A DNA stretch of 64,000 nt from Lachnospiraceae bacterium (lineage in GTDB: Bacteria; Bacillota; Clostridia; Lachnospirales; Lachnospiraceae): contig VSNO01000004.1 of the NCBI GenBank assembly GCA_009774375.1, positions 6,682-70,681 on the forward strand, given 5' to 3'. A program made the position numbers and the translations under genes. A model generated the notes under the pieces. It was not told where the DNA came from, made no database searches, and was given only the letters and a program-made list of their open reading frames with translations. Each line of letters starts with the position of its first letter. Position 1 is the first letter of the stretch. Shown in pieces: positions 16,848 through 24,281 of this stretch.

Positions 16848-18461
16848 TCACCCTATTCTGTATATGTGGTCTACACAGTCCACAAAACAGCTGCTATGCG
16901 ACACTACTATTATCATTTTATCTTCTATGCTACTAATCATTTCAACAATCAACTGCTCTGTTCTACTATCCAATGCAGACGTTGGTTCATCAAAGATGAC
17001 AACATCCGATTCTTTCAGCATCGACCTGGCGATTGCAAGCCTCTGTCTCTGTCCCCCTGAAATCGTCATTCCATCATCTCCCAAAACGGTATGGATGCCA
17101 TCTTCGAATCCGTTTACCAGATCGTAAAGCCCTACTCTTTTTATCGAGTTCCAAACCTTTTCCTCCGAAATGTTCATACCGTTTGACAGATTATTATATA
17201 CTGTATCATGCAGAAAAAAAGTTTTTTGGGAAACGATCGCAATCCTTTCTCTGTAAGATTCCAAATCTATATTGTCGATGAGCTCATCATTGACGTAGAT
17301 TTTTCCTTTCGATACCCCCCACAAACCCATGATCAAATTAATGATCGTTGTTTTTCCAATACCACTTTCTCCACAGATTAAATATTTTTTATTTTGATCA
17401 AACTCCAAATTTACATTACTCAAAATATCCTTATCCTGTGTATATCCAAATGTAACACTCTTCATTCTGATATCTGTTATCTTCTTAATTTCTCTTTTTG
17501 CATCATTTTTATCATCGACACCCAAAATGAATCCAACTCTCTTTAAAGATGGAGTAATCATATTGAATCTTACTTTAAGCAATACCAGATTTTCAAACGG
17601 AATAATAAAATTAGAGCAATGCTGCAAAAATATTACTAACACACCTATAGAAATCCGTTGATCAAAAACCTGAAATCCGCCATATCCAGTTACAAGAATG
17701 AGTCCTATTGTTGTAACAAGCTGCAATGTCTGATTGGATAACTGATTGGTTACAGTTAACTTCTTAAAACTTTTAGACAGATGCTCTACAGATGCATCAT
17801 ATTTTCGCATAAAGTTCGAATGATATCCATACATTATCATTGCTAACGCATTTGAGACAAATTCTTCTGTCAAAGCACTTACATTACCATAATCTTTACG
17901 ATTCTCAAAAGCCATGCTTCGAAGTTTTTCCCCGAAATATCTTTGTATAACCAATGTGACGGGTATCATCAAAAACAAAATCAACGACAATTGCCAATCA
18001 TAATAAAATAACACACCCAACACTGCAAATGCCTGAACAAATGATGCAATCACACCATAGACCCTGTATATAAACTCTGCTATTTTTGCAGTATCATCCT
18101 CAACCACTAACAATAAATCTCCTGCTTTTTCCTCCGAAAAAAATTTGCCATCTTTTGAAAACAACCTATCCAACACCCTGTTCTTCAACAATTGCGTAAA
18201 TTCAAATTCTTTCATCGAAGAATAGTATCCGAAAACTGAATAGGCCAGCCCCCTGATCAACATCAGCATAAAATATAATAAAACAGATCTCATTAGACTA
18301 CTCATGGATACCGCTTTATTTATAATATCAATAAAATTAACCATGATCAAGGGAATGCTGATCGATAACAATGTGGAAAATGCTAATAATGCAAAATAAA
18401 TGACCTTATTGATCTTGTCCAGTTTCCAAATACTTTTAAGATCCTTTACTACATTCTCCAT
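16848..18461 (-). CDS. ABC exporter (fused membrane and ATPase domains) of the RiPP cluster
   Basis: 537 residues: six membrane helices in residues about 20-290, then an ATPase with Walker A GESGIGKTT, signature ISGGQRQRLAIARSML, Walker B VVIFDEPTSALD and H-loop VVSHSS. There is no N-terminal C39 peptidase domain, so leader removal must be done by another protein; the protease gene directly upstream overlaps it by 26 bp. The natural role is export of the modified peptide made by the cluster. The coding sequence is AT-rich, unlike genes outside the cluster. Confidence 0.88.
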   Translation of the reverse strand: MENVVKDLKSIWKLDKINKVIYFALLAFSTLLSISIPLIMVNFIDIINKAVSMSSLMRSVLLYFMLMLIRGLAYSVFGYYSSMKEFEFTQLLKNRVLDRLFSKDGKFFSEEKAGDLLLVVEDDTAKIAEFIYRVYGVIASFVQAFAVLGVLFYYDWQLSLILFLMIPVTLVIQRYFGEKLRSMAFENRKDYGNVSALTEEFVSNALAMIMYGYHSNFMRKYDASVEHLSKSFKKLTVTNQLSNQTLQLVTTIGLILVTGYGGFQVFDQRISIGVLVIFLQHCSNFIIPFENLVLLKVRFNMITPSLKRVGFILGVDDKNDAKREIKKITDIRMKSVTFGYTQDKDILSNVNLEFDQNKKYLICGESGIGKTTIINLIMGLWGVSKGKIYVNDELIDNIDLESYRERIAIVSQKTFFLHDTVYNNLSNGMNISEEKVWNSIKRVGLYDLVNGFEDGIHTVLGDDGMTISGGQRQRLAIARSMLKESDVVIFDEPTSALDSRTEQLIVEMISSIEDKMIIVVSHSSCFVDCVDHIYRIG

Positions 18462-19440
18462 CCACTAACCCCTCTATCAAACTGCTTAAATATTCCACGG
18501 ATTCAAAATATCTTTTGTAAACAATCTTTTTTCCAAATATGTTACAGGAAAAGTCCGATTCCAATGTATGTATTATCCTATAATAGTCATCCAGTGTACC
18601 AATATCTGCCAAATTACCGCTCTGATCTATCCGCACGTGAATGACTTCACGAGATATCAGTTTTTTAACACACATATAAACTTCTTTATATATTAATTGA
18701 TCTCTCGATTCCATATCAGGCTTTCTGAATAACTTTTGTCGATCACAGACATTCGTTAATAGATATTTTTCAAGATCATCACTATCACTCATATCTCCCG
18801 TTGAAAGTGCATTTGCCAATATCCCGGAAATGATCGCAGCAGCCCTGCTGTTTCCCCTAAAAAAACATAACCGAGGCAGCTTGTATTTCATCAATTCAGC
18901 TGCCCCACTTGCAACAATCTGTATTTTCTTATCATGATCATATAAATATTCTTCACTAAAAACAGCCGGACTTCCCGCAACTCCCAACACCTTTCTCAAT
19001 TCTGCCGGATAACTTATCCAGCGATCATTTGATTGGGACGCAACACAAATCTTCCCTTGTTCCTGTAACTCTGTCACTAATTTGTTGATTCTGCGCCTAA
19101 TCTTTATATCATTGGAGCTTATGCTCATATTCACGATCTGAACATCAAAGTTTTTAACAAGCTCCAATGCGTTAATCAATTGTCTCGAACTGCATCTTCC
19201 GTTTTGTCCAAGTATGCATATGGGTATTAGTTTTGCCCCCGGTGCGATCCGATGAATCACAGATGCGCATGCTGTACCATGCCCGTTATGATCTTCCAGC
19301 CTATCTCTTTTGATACCAGCAATCGATAATACGGGGCCCCCATTAATAATATATCCGTTTTGCGTATTATTTCTAGCTGATTCACATAATGCATTTAATT
19401 GTATCCCACTATCTATAATTGCTACATTCACTTGTTTCAT
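18436..19440 (-). CDS. Subtilisin-like (S8) serine protease, probable RiPP leader peptidase
   Basis: 334 residues with no signal peptide, so cytoplasmic. The triad is visible: Asp10 (VAIIDSGI), His54 (HNGHGTACASV) and Ser198 (GNSRAAAIISGIL; usually GTSMAAP). Asn138 in VASQSND is the likely oxyanion residue. Residues about 215-334 form an unrecognised C-terminal domain. The altered GNSRAAA around the serine is unusual but keeps catalytic Ser. Lying directly after the precursor gene and overlapping an exporter without a protease domain, it is well placed to cut the leader, as LanP does in lanthipeptide clusters. That role is inferred. Confidence 0.82.
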   Translation of the reverse strand: MKQVNVAIIDSGIQLNALCESARNNTQNGYIINGGPVLSIAGIKRDRLEDHNGHGTACASVIHRIAPGAKLIPICILGQNGRCSSRQLINALELVKNFDVQIVNMSISSNDIKIRRRINKLVTELQEQGKICVASQSNDRWISYPAELRKVLGVAGSPAVFSEEYLYDHDKKIQIVASGAAELMKYKLPRLCFFRGNSRAAAIISGILANALSTGDMSDSDDLEKYLLTNVCDRQKLFRKPDMESRDQLIYKEVYMCVKKLISREVIHVRIDQSGNLADIGTLDDYYRIIHTLESDFSCNIFGKKIVYKRYFESVEYLSSLIEGLVDGECSKGS

Positions 19441-19453
19441 AATATATAAATAC

Positions 19454-19694
19454 CAGAGAAAGCTTATGCCACTTGTTAATTTGTTCCTTATAAATTAAAA
19501 TTTGGTAGTCATTTTAGATGTAATTTCACATGACTGCGCACATCCCTCTGCAGCGACGCTACCTGTGTAAGAGTACTCGATACAATCGTGATTACACTTA
19601 TATGGATCTTCTGCCTTTACATTCTGATCAAGATTGATCTTGCTAAATATTTTTTTAACTTTCATTTTCTTTCCCTCCATAAAAGCTTTCTCTG
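19454..19694. repeat. 12-bp inverted repeat bracketing the RiPP precursor gene
   Basis: CAGAGAAAGCTT at 19454-19465 and its exact complement AAGCTTTCTCTG at 19683-19694. The first arm lies 13 bp before the protease start; the second ends 17 bp upstream of the precursor start. In mRNA the arms could pair and enclose the precursor frame in a loop. Confidence 0.6.
19495..19665 (-). CDS. Cysteine-patterned RiPP precursor peptide
   Basis: 56 residues from the ATG at 19665, which has a perfect GGAGGGAAAGAAA ribosome site; an ATG at 19680 overlaps that site and is less likely. Residues 1-20 are a charged leader (MKVKKIFSKINLDQ...). The core has C24-X3-C28-X13-C42-X3-C46, a Gly/Ala/Ser-rich linker between the pairs and the ending SKMTTKF. 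Two radical SAM/SPASM genes lie just upstream, a protease and an exporter just downstream. Paired CX3C motifs are known from hairpin sactipeptides, and four Cys in two pairs recalls ruminococcin C. Alternatively it could be a ranthipeptide. The cross-links are not predictable from sequence. Confidence 0.78.
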   Translation of the reverse strand: MKVKKIFSKINLDQNVKAEDPYKCNHDCIEYSYTGSVAAEGCAQSCEITSKMTTKF

Positions 19695-19704
19695 ATAAGT
19701 ATAT

Positions 19705-20715
19705 CTAAACACACTTTGCCGCTTCTAATTGAAGCCTGCTTTCAAGGCACATAATACCGCTCGCGGTATTATAACTTCCGGATATTCTCTTGTTCACTAA
19801 TTTACATCTTGAACTTGGACAATATTTATACATACTGCATCCGATACAGTTGTTGGTTTCTATATCATTCATTTTTTGAATCAGGTTTATTTTTTCCTGA
19901 TACAGCCCCTGATCAGTACGCCCTATGATCCATTCAGTATCCCCAACAGCTAACGAACAAGGATATATCGTACCATCAGGCAGTATGTGAAAATTTGTCA
20001 CTCCTCCATCGCATATTCCTTTTGGTGTTAACGGCGTATAAGTAACCCCTGCAATACTTGCCTCGTCGTAACCATTTTCCTGTACGTAATTTTTTACCCG
20101 CCTAAATTGCTCTATAATTAATTCTTCATCTTCGTCCACCCAATGCGAATCAAACATATCAAGTATAGGATCAATTTTATTAAATCCCTCTTGCAAGAAA
20201 AAGCAGATCGTTTCATATAAAAATAAAATTGTCTTATGCGTAACCGTTACTCTAATCCTTATTTTTTTGTATTTACTGATTTCTTTTGCTGTTTTAATCA
20301 CTCTCTCAAAAGAACCCTCACCGTTTAAGTAAACACGATATAAATTGTGTATATCCGATTTCCCATCTACGCTTACAGATATGTTGTCTAACTTCTTGAT
20401 TATCTCCTTTTGTCTTTGTCCATATAAAGTGCCATTGGTTGTCATTCCGTATACTATCTTTTCCCGTGCAACTGCTTTCTCCACAGTATTCATTATCTCT
20501 TCGATCGCATCACAATTTAATAGCGGTTCACCACCATGAAAAGAAATAAAGAAACGTTCTTCCTTATTCCATTCCTCCAAACCTGTTAATAGCGAAAATG
20601 ATTCCTTAATGACTTTATATGACATATATTCTTTTTTTATGTTATTTCCCACCCGATTATAACAATATCTGCAATTCAAATTGCAATCTTGTGTTGTCCA
20701 GAATGTAATATCCAT
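19705..20715 (-). CDS. Radical SAM/SPASM enzyme, RiPP maturase 1
   Basis: 336 residues from the ATG at 20715 (GAGG ribosome site inside the end of the upstream gene; frame open to 20742). Cys11-X3-Cys15-X2-Cys18 (CNLNCRYC) binds the SAM cluster; FHGGEPL and a TTNG motif follow. The SPASM region has GICDGG, IYPCSL, then the textbook C-X2-C-X5-C-X3-C (NCIGC...YC...RC) and a later GIMC, enough ligands for two auxiliary iron-sulfur clusters. No precursor-binding (RRE) domain is seen. It ends 39 bp before the precursor. It probably installs thioether or other radical cross-links, or acts as an epimerase. Confidence 0.88.
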   Translation of the reverse strand: MDITFWTTQDCNLNCRYCYNRVGNNIKKEYMSYKVIKESFSLLTGLEEWNKEERFFISFHGGEPLLNCDAIEEIMNTVEKAVAREKIVYGMTTNGTLYGQRQKEIIKKLDNISVSVDGKSDIHNLYRVYLNGEGSFERVIKTAKEISKYKKIRIRVTVTHKTILFLYETICFFLQEGFNKIDPILDMFDSHWVDEDEELIIEQFRRVKNYVQENGYDEASIAGVTYTPLTPKGICDGGVTNFHILPDGTIYPCSLAVGDTEWIIGRTDQGLYQEKINLIQKMNDIETNNCIGCSMYKYCPSSRCKLVNKRISGSYNTASGIMCLESRLQLEAAKCV

Positions 20716-20719
20716 CACA

Positions 20720-21979
20720 TCATACCTCACCCCATAATGCAAAAGTCAGATTTTCTTTCTTATGTCTACAATATAGATCAAAATTACGATCATTCTTGAC
20801 TGTTTGCTCAAATAAAAATGGACAGTGCCAACAGAAATAACGCACATTACAGTCTTTACATTTTTCAAGATACTCTGGCATTTTCAATTCAAATTCCCGA
20901 TATACCTTTGTTTCCTTATATTTTTCCATCCAGAAAAAATCTCTGACATTCTCTATTTTCGTTATATTTCCAACGGATTGATTCATATACTCATACGGTG
21001 CGCACAAAAAAATATCTCCTGTTGGTGCTATCGTAACAGATCCATATCTCCCACCGCAGGAACCAAATTTTACATCAGGCTGACTGCTCCTTTTCTCATC
21101 TACCAAATTCCCATCAACTGAATCATTAGATATAAATCTCTTTTCGCTGGATACATACCAATCCTGATAATTTTTCCCTCTTCCTACAGGCGCAAATGAA
21201 CGCAGCATAGGTGTGACTCCCCACTTTGAACACAATTCATAAAACTTGTCTTTGTAAACCCTGTTTTCATTTGTCAGAACCATTGATAGTGAAATCTTTT
21301 TCATTCCTGCTTCCTTCAAATATCGAATCGCGTTCACCACTTTACCAAATACGCCTGCACCACGAATTGTCCTGCATGTCTCTTCATCAACACCGTCTAT
21401 ACTGATAAAAATTTTATCAAATATACTTGCTATCTGTTTCGCATTTTCTGCGGTTATCAATGTTCCGTTTGTCATCAGCATCAGTTCATTCTCATATTGC
21501 CCTTTTATGTAAGCCGACAGTTCAAAGAAGCAGGAAAGAACCATTGGCTCCCCGCCTGTTATGGTTAACGATTCCGGGGTCAGACTTATTATACTATCCG
21601 CGATATCATATATTAATTTATTTTCATCTGATGATTGTCTTACTGTACACGCATCGGCAATGCAATGCCTGCAACTTAGATTGCATTCGTTTGTAAGTTC
21701 CCATTGAATACTGTATGATCTTATCGATTCTTCATCTTGAGTTTCTACCAGTATTCTTTTCTGCAATAATAATTCAGTTAATTTCTGAAAATACTCTAAA
21801 TCTTCACTCTCCTCAAAAACCTGGCTATACCGATGTATATCAATTCCATTTTGAATCAATTGCTCCAAGATGTCATAACATTCTTTACTGATCTTTAAAT
21901 AAGTACACATATATTTATTTCCAACTATTATTTGATCGTTATTCTGGATAAACAAAAAATGTCGTGTAAATTTGTACAT
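20720..21979 (-). CDS. RRE-containing radical SAM/SPASM enzyme, RiPP maturase 2
   Basis: 419 residues. Residues about 1-85 are a PqqD-like RiPP recognition element (NKYMCTYLKISKECYDIL and on). The radical SAM core starts at Cys99-X3-Cys103-X2-Cys106 (CNLSCRHC) with ITGGEPM and MTNGTLI. The SPASM region has FGSCGGRYGS, GDIFLC, C-X2-C-X5-C-X2-C (KCKDCNVRYFCWHC) and YCRH. The RRE would bind the leader peptide. Its stop lies within the ribosome-site region of the second maturase (20720 against 20715), so both are translated together. It is the first gene of the operon, behind a promoter next to a strong palindrome. Confidence 0.9.
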   Translation of the reverse strand: MYKFTRHFLFIQNNDQIIVGNKYMCTYLKISKECYDILEQLIQNGIDIHRYSQVFEESEDLEYFQKLTELLLQKRILVETQDEESIRSYSIQWELTNECNLSCRHCIADACTVRQSSDENKLIYDIADSIISLTPESLTITGGEPMVLSCFFELSAYIKGQYENELMLMTNGTLITAENAKQIASIFDKIFISIDGVDEETCRTIRGAGVFGKVVNAIRYLKEAGMKKISLSMVLTNENRVYKDKFYELCSKWGVTPMLRSFAPVGRGKNYQDWYVSSEKRFISNDSVDGNLVDEKRSSQPDVKFGSCGGRYGSVTIAPTGDIFLCAPYEYMNQSVGNITKIENVRDFFWMEKYKETKVYREFELKMPEYLEKCKDCNVRYFCWHCPFLFEQTVKNDRNFDLYCRHKKENLTFALWGEV

Positions 21980-22016
21980 CTTATTTTCCTCTCATCGCAT
22001 GAACTCTTATGATTTG

Positions 22017-22045
22017 TTAATAAGATGCTAGCATTGCCTTGGCAA
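22017..22045 (-). promoter_or_regulatory. Promoter of the RiPP operon
   Basis: Minus strand TTGCCA (22040-22045), 17-bp spacer, TATTAA (22017-22022). The weak -10 suggests a need for activation. A small palindrome ATTGCC-TT-GGCAAT (22033-22046) overlaps the -35. The 22051-22094 inverted repeat lies 5 bp further upstream. Confidence 0.55.
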
Positions 22046-22050
22046 TCATA

Positions 22051-22094
22051 CAAGGGACAGAATCAGCAATTTAACTTTCCAATTCTGTCCCTTG
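22051..22094. promoter_or_regulatory. 13-bp perfect inverted repeat in the divergent promoter region
   Basis: CAAGGGACAGAAT (22051-22063) and ATTCTGTCCCTTG (22082-22094), separated by 18 bp. It lies between the RiPP operon and the secreted-peptide gene, 5 bp from one -35 and overlapping the other, which fits the binding site of a dimeric activator, most simply the HTH regulator at 22327-24225. An RNA hairpin is the alternative, but no promoter is seen that would transcribe across it. Confidence 0.65.
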
Positions 22095-22120
22095 CAATGA
22101 ATCCTCTACTTATTTACAGT
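22092..22120 (+). promoter_or_regulatory. Promoter of the secreted-peptide gene
   Basis: TTGCAA (22092-22097), 17-bp spacer, TACAGT (22115-22120). The -35 overlaps the right arm of the palindrome. A weak -10, as in the divergent promoter. Confidence 0.45.
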
Positions 22121-22174
22121 AAGGATATCCCAAGAAAAATTTCAAAACAAAAACGAATATGGAGGTATTTAAGA

Positions 22175-22339
22175 ATGAAACATCTTAATTTAAGGAATGT
22201 ACTGTTAGCTCTTACACTCGTGTTTTTTATGCAGCATGGTTCTATTTTATTGCCTGACCTGCCGGAAGACCCTTACTCTGATGAGGAAATGATTTCCCCA
22301 CAAAATGATAAGCCTAACCCTGACACTCATGTAGATTGA
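22175..22339 (+). CDS. Secreted-type 54-residue peptide, candidate pheromone precursor
   Basis: ATG at 22175 lies 9 bp after GGAGG; the frame is open further upstream but without a ribosome site. A basic start (MKHLNLRN) and a hydrophobic stretch (VLLALTLVFFMQHGSILL) form a signal sequence, followed by an acidic, proline-rich tail (PDLPEDPYSDEEM...NDKPNPDTHVD). Its stop overlaps, tail to tail, the end of the large HTH regulator by 13 bp. A small exported peptide paired with an HTH/repeat regulator is the layout of PlcR/PapR- or Rgg-type quorum sensing. The family is not recognised by me and the active form is unknown. Confidence 0.7.
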   Translation: MKHLNLRNVLLALTLVFFMQHGSILLPDLPEDPYSDEEMISPQNDKPNPDTHVD

Positions 22340-24225
22340 TACAATTTTTCACAATAAAACTTTTCATTAAAAGAACGTTTGCAAAAATGACTGAACATGA
22401 GACATTGTTTCAAGGTTGCAGTCATTTTTTCTTTTGTGATCTGCTGCCCGTTACACGCCTTCTGTTCCTTCTCATTCCACAACATATCATAAAGAAACTC
22501 ATTCACCATATATAGTCTTCTGCATCTTAATACTTCTCTTAAAGCTTTTTTATCCAGTTCTGTTGCCAGCTGGTACTCTCCCAGATTGCCAAGCTCGCTC
22601 GCGACAATAGCCATGACAAATTCATACATGGAAATATACTCTGACAGCTGATCTTTCTTTGCAAACTTTTCAAAGAAGTGTATCAGGAACCCGATCACCT
22701 CCCTTTTTTCCGCCTGTTCAAGCCCCTGAATCCTTTTGCAGACACATGACATCTCTGTTTCCGTCAGGTACACATCTTCGGCTTCATATATTTTTTCTGC
22801 TTTCAGCGTACACCTGAGTGCGTCCGCCTCCCTTACTGCAAACGCTTCCTCCGTGATCTTCCCTTCCATCAGGTCAAGCGATGCCTCCGCCTCCATCACA
22901 TACTGCTTGTTTTCTGGTATCTCAAGACAGACCTTTGCCTTTAACCGCTCCAACAGTAACCTGGCTTTGACCGGATCACGGTTATTCCGGCTGTATGTCA
23001 TCTCTGTCATCAGCTCCAGCACACTCCTGTCGTTCGTCACAAGCGCTGTCTTCTGAATTTCCCTGGACAGCCCCAGGCGCCTCATGATCCTGCCAACCGG
23101 TTCCCGCTGCATATCCGACTTTCCCTGCTCCGTCTTTCGGAGGGATTTGGTAGAACAGATCCCGTCACAGACTTCCTCCTGCGTCAGTCCGAGCATATTT
23201 CTGCGGATGCGCAGGACATCGCCGACCGCGTACACCCATCTTTGTCGGTACAGGTACGTACAGTCCTGCATATAGACTGGTATGCCGTATGCTGTATAGA
23301 GTTCCCGCAGCAGCGCTTCCAGTTCGGCGCTCTCCTTCAGGACATTCTGATACAAAACGGCCTCCTGCTGTTTCCCGCTCTCCGCGAGCTGCCTGACCAT
23401 ATCTGTCAATATCTTTCCCTTGTACTCCAACAGTTCCACCAGATAAAACACACGCCCCGTATTCCGCAATAGCTCGATCACGTCATCGCAGAGCTGCAGT
23501 AACTGCTGCAGCTCTGCCTGCGCCATCGTATGATCCTCAGCCAGGATCTCCCTCAGATAATAATACGCGGTCTTAGAATAGATCTTCGCTGTGGACAGCT
23601 CATCATACAGGGAATCCTTCACATACTCCAGCCAGTATCTGCACTTGTCAGCGAAACCGGACGCTGACGCCCTGCAGCACTCATACTCCAGCACCATGTT
23701 CACTTCCAGCACGGACAACTGCTTTGGCTGTATATAGACCAGATCCACCTCCGGCACAGTCAGCCGCACTGCCTCCCCGTAAAGGCGGGCAAGCTCCGCC
23801 CTGTCCGCCCCCTGGAGCTTTACGCATTCTGCCTGCATCATAAGACAGAACTGGCGTCTCATCCGGTCGGAGGGATCCTGCCTTTCGTAATCCCTGATCA
23901 GATTCCCTGCCTTCGGAAAGTCTCTCCGGTCTACCGCCCACAGGATCCTGTGCTGCCATTCCCACTCCGCATGATCCTCATTGTTCAGCAGGTTTTCATA
24001 CTTGTCCGGTGTGACGCCAAGCCGTCCCAGGAGACGGTCCCGCATCGTTTTCGGGACGGGTCTGATCTCACTCTCGATCCTGGAGAGCTGGCTGGCATCC
24101 ATCAGCCCCTCCGACAGCTTCTCGCCCGTCACGCCCGACTCCTCCCGCACCCGCTTTAGAAATACGCCAAACTCCTGCTCCGACTGCAGCGGTTCCTTCA
24201 ACACATTTTTTCGCTTTCTCATCAT
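22327..24225 (-). CDS. HTH (XRE) regulator with long helical-repeat region, RRNPP-like
   Basis: 632 residues from the ATG at 24225 (AAGGGGAAGATACGG upstream). An XRE helix-turn-helix lies at about 19-72 (FGVFLKRVREESGVTGEKLS...QLSRIES). A second, HTH-like segment at about 330-385 (LRIRRNMLGLTQEEVCDGIC...SLRKTEQGK) is unusual. The rest is alpha-helical and repeat-like, as in the TPR sensor domains of PlcR/Rgg/PrgX regulators, but roughly twice their size. The adjoining peptide gene and the palindrome upstream of the RiPP operon suggest that it senses the re-imported peptide and switches on the divergent promoters. Function inferred. Confidence 0.75.
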   Translation of the reverse strand: MMRKRKNVLKEPLQSEQEFGVFLKRVREESGVTGEKLSEGLMDASQLSRIESEIRPVPKTMRDRLLGRLGVTPDKYENLLNNEDHAEWEWQHRILWAVDRRDFPKAGNLIRDYERQDPSDRMRRQFCLMMQAECVKLQGADRAELARLYGEAVRLTVPEVDLVYIQPKQLSVLEVNMVLEYECCRASASGFADKCRYWLEYVKDSLYDELSTAKIYSKTAYYYLREILAEDHTMAQAELQQLLQLCDDVIELLRNTGRVFYLVELLEYKGKILTDMVRQLAESGKQQEAVLYQNVLKESAELEALLRELYTAYGIPVYMQDCTYLYRQRWVYAVGDVLRIRRNMLGLTQEEVCDGICSTKSLRKTEQGKSDMQREPVGRIMRRLGLSREIQKTALVTNDRSVLELMTEMTYSRNNRDPVKARLLLERLKAKVCLEIPENKQYVMEAEASLDLMEGKITEEAFAVREADALRCTLKAEKIYEAEDVYLTETEMSCVCKRIQGLEQAEKREVIGFLIHFFEKFAKKDQLSEYISMYEFVMAIVASELGNLGEYQLATELDKKALREVLRCRRLYMVNEFLYDMLWNEKEQKACNGQQITKEKMTATLKQCLMFSHFCKRSFNEKFYCEKLYQST

Positions 24226-24281
24226 CCGTATCTTCCCCTTATCTATCACTTATCCATCACTTATCCATCATGAGAAACGAT

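Noticed and set aside
22025..22174. N-terminal extension of the pheromone-like peptide (50 extra codons)
   Set aside because: The extension runs through the palindrome and promoters and has no ribosome site; the ATG at 22175 has GGAGG at the right distance and begins a normal signal sequence.
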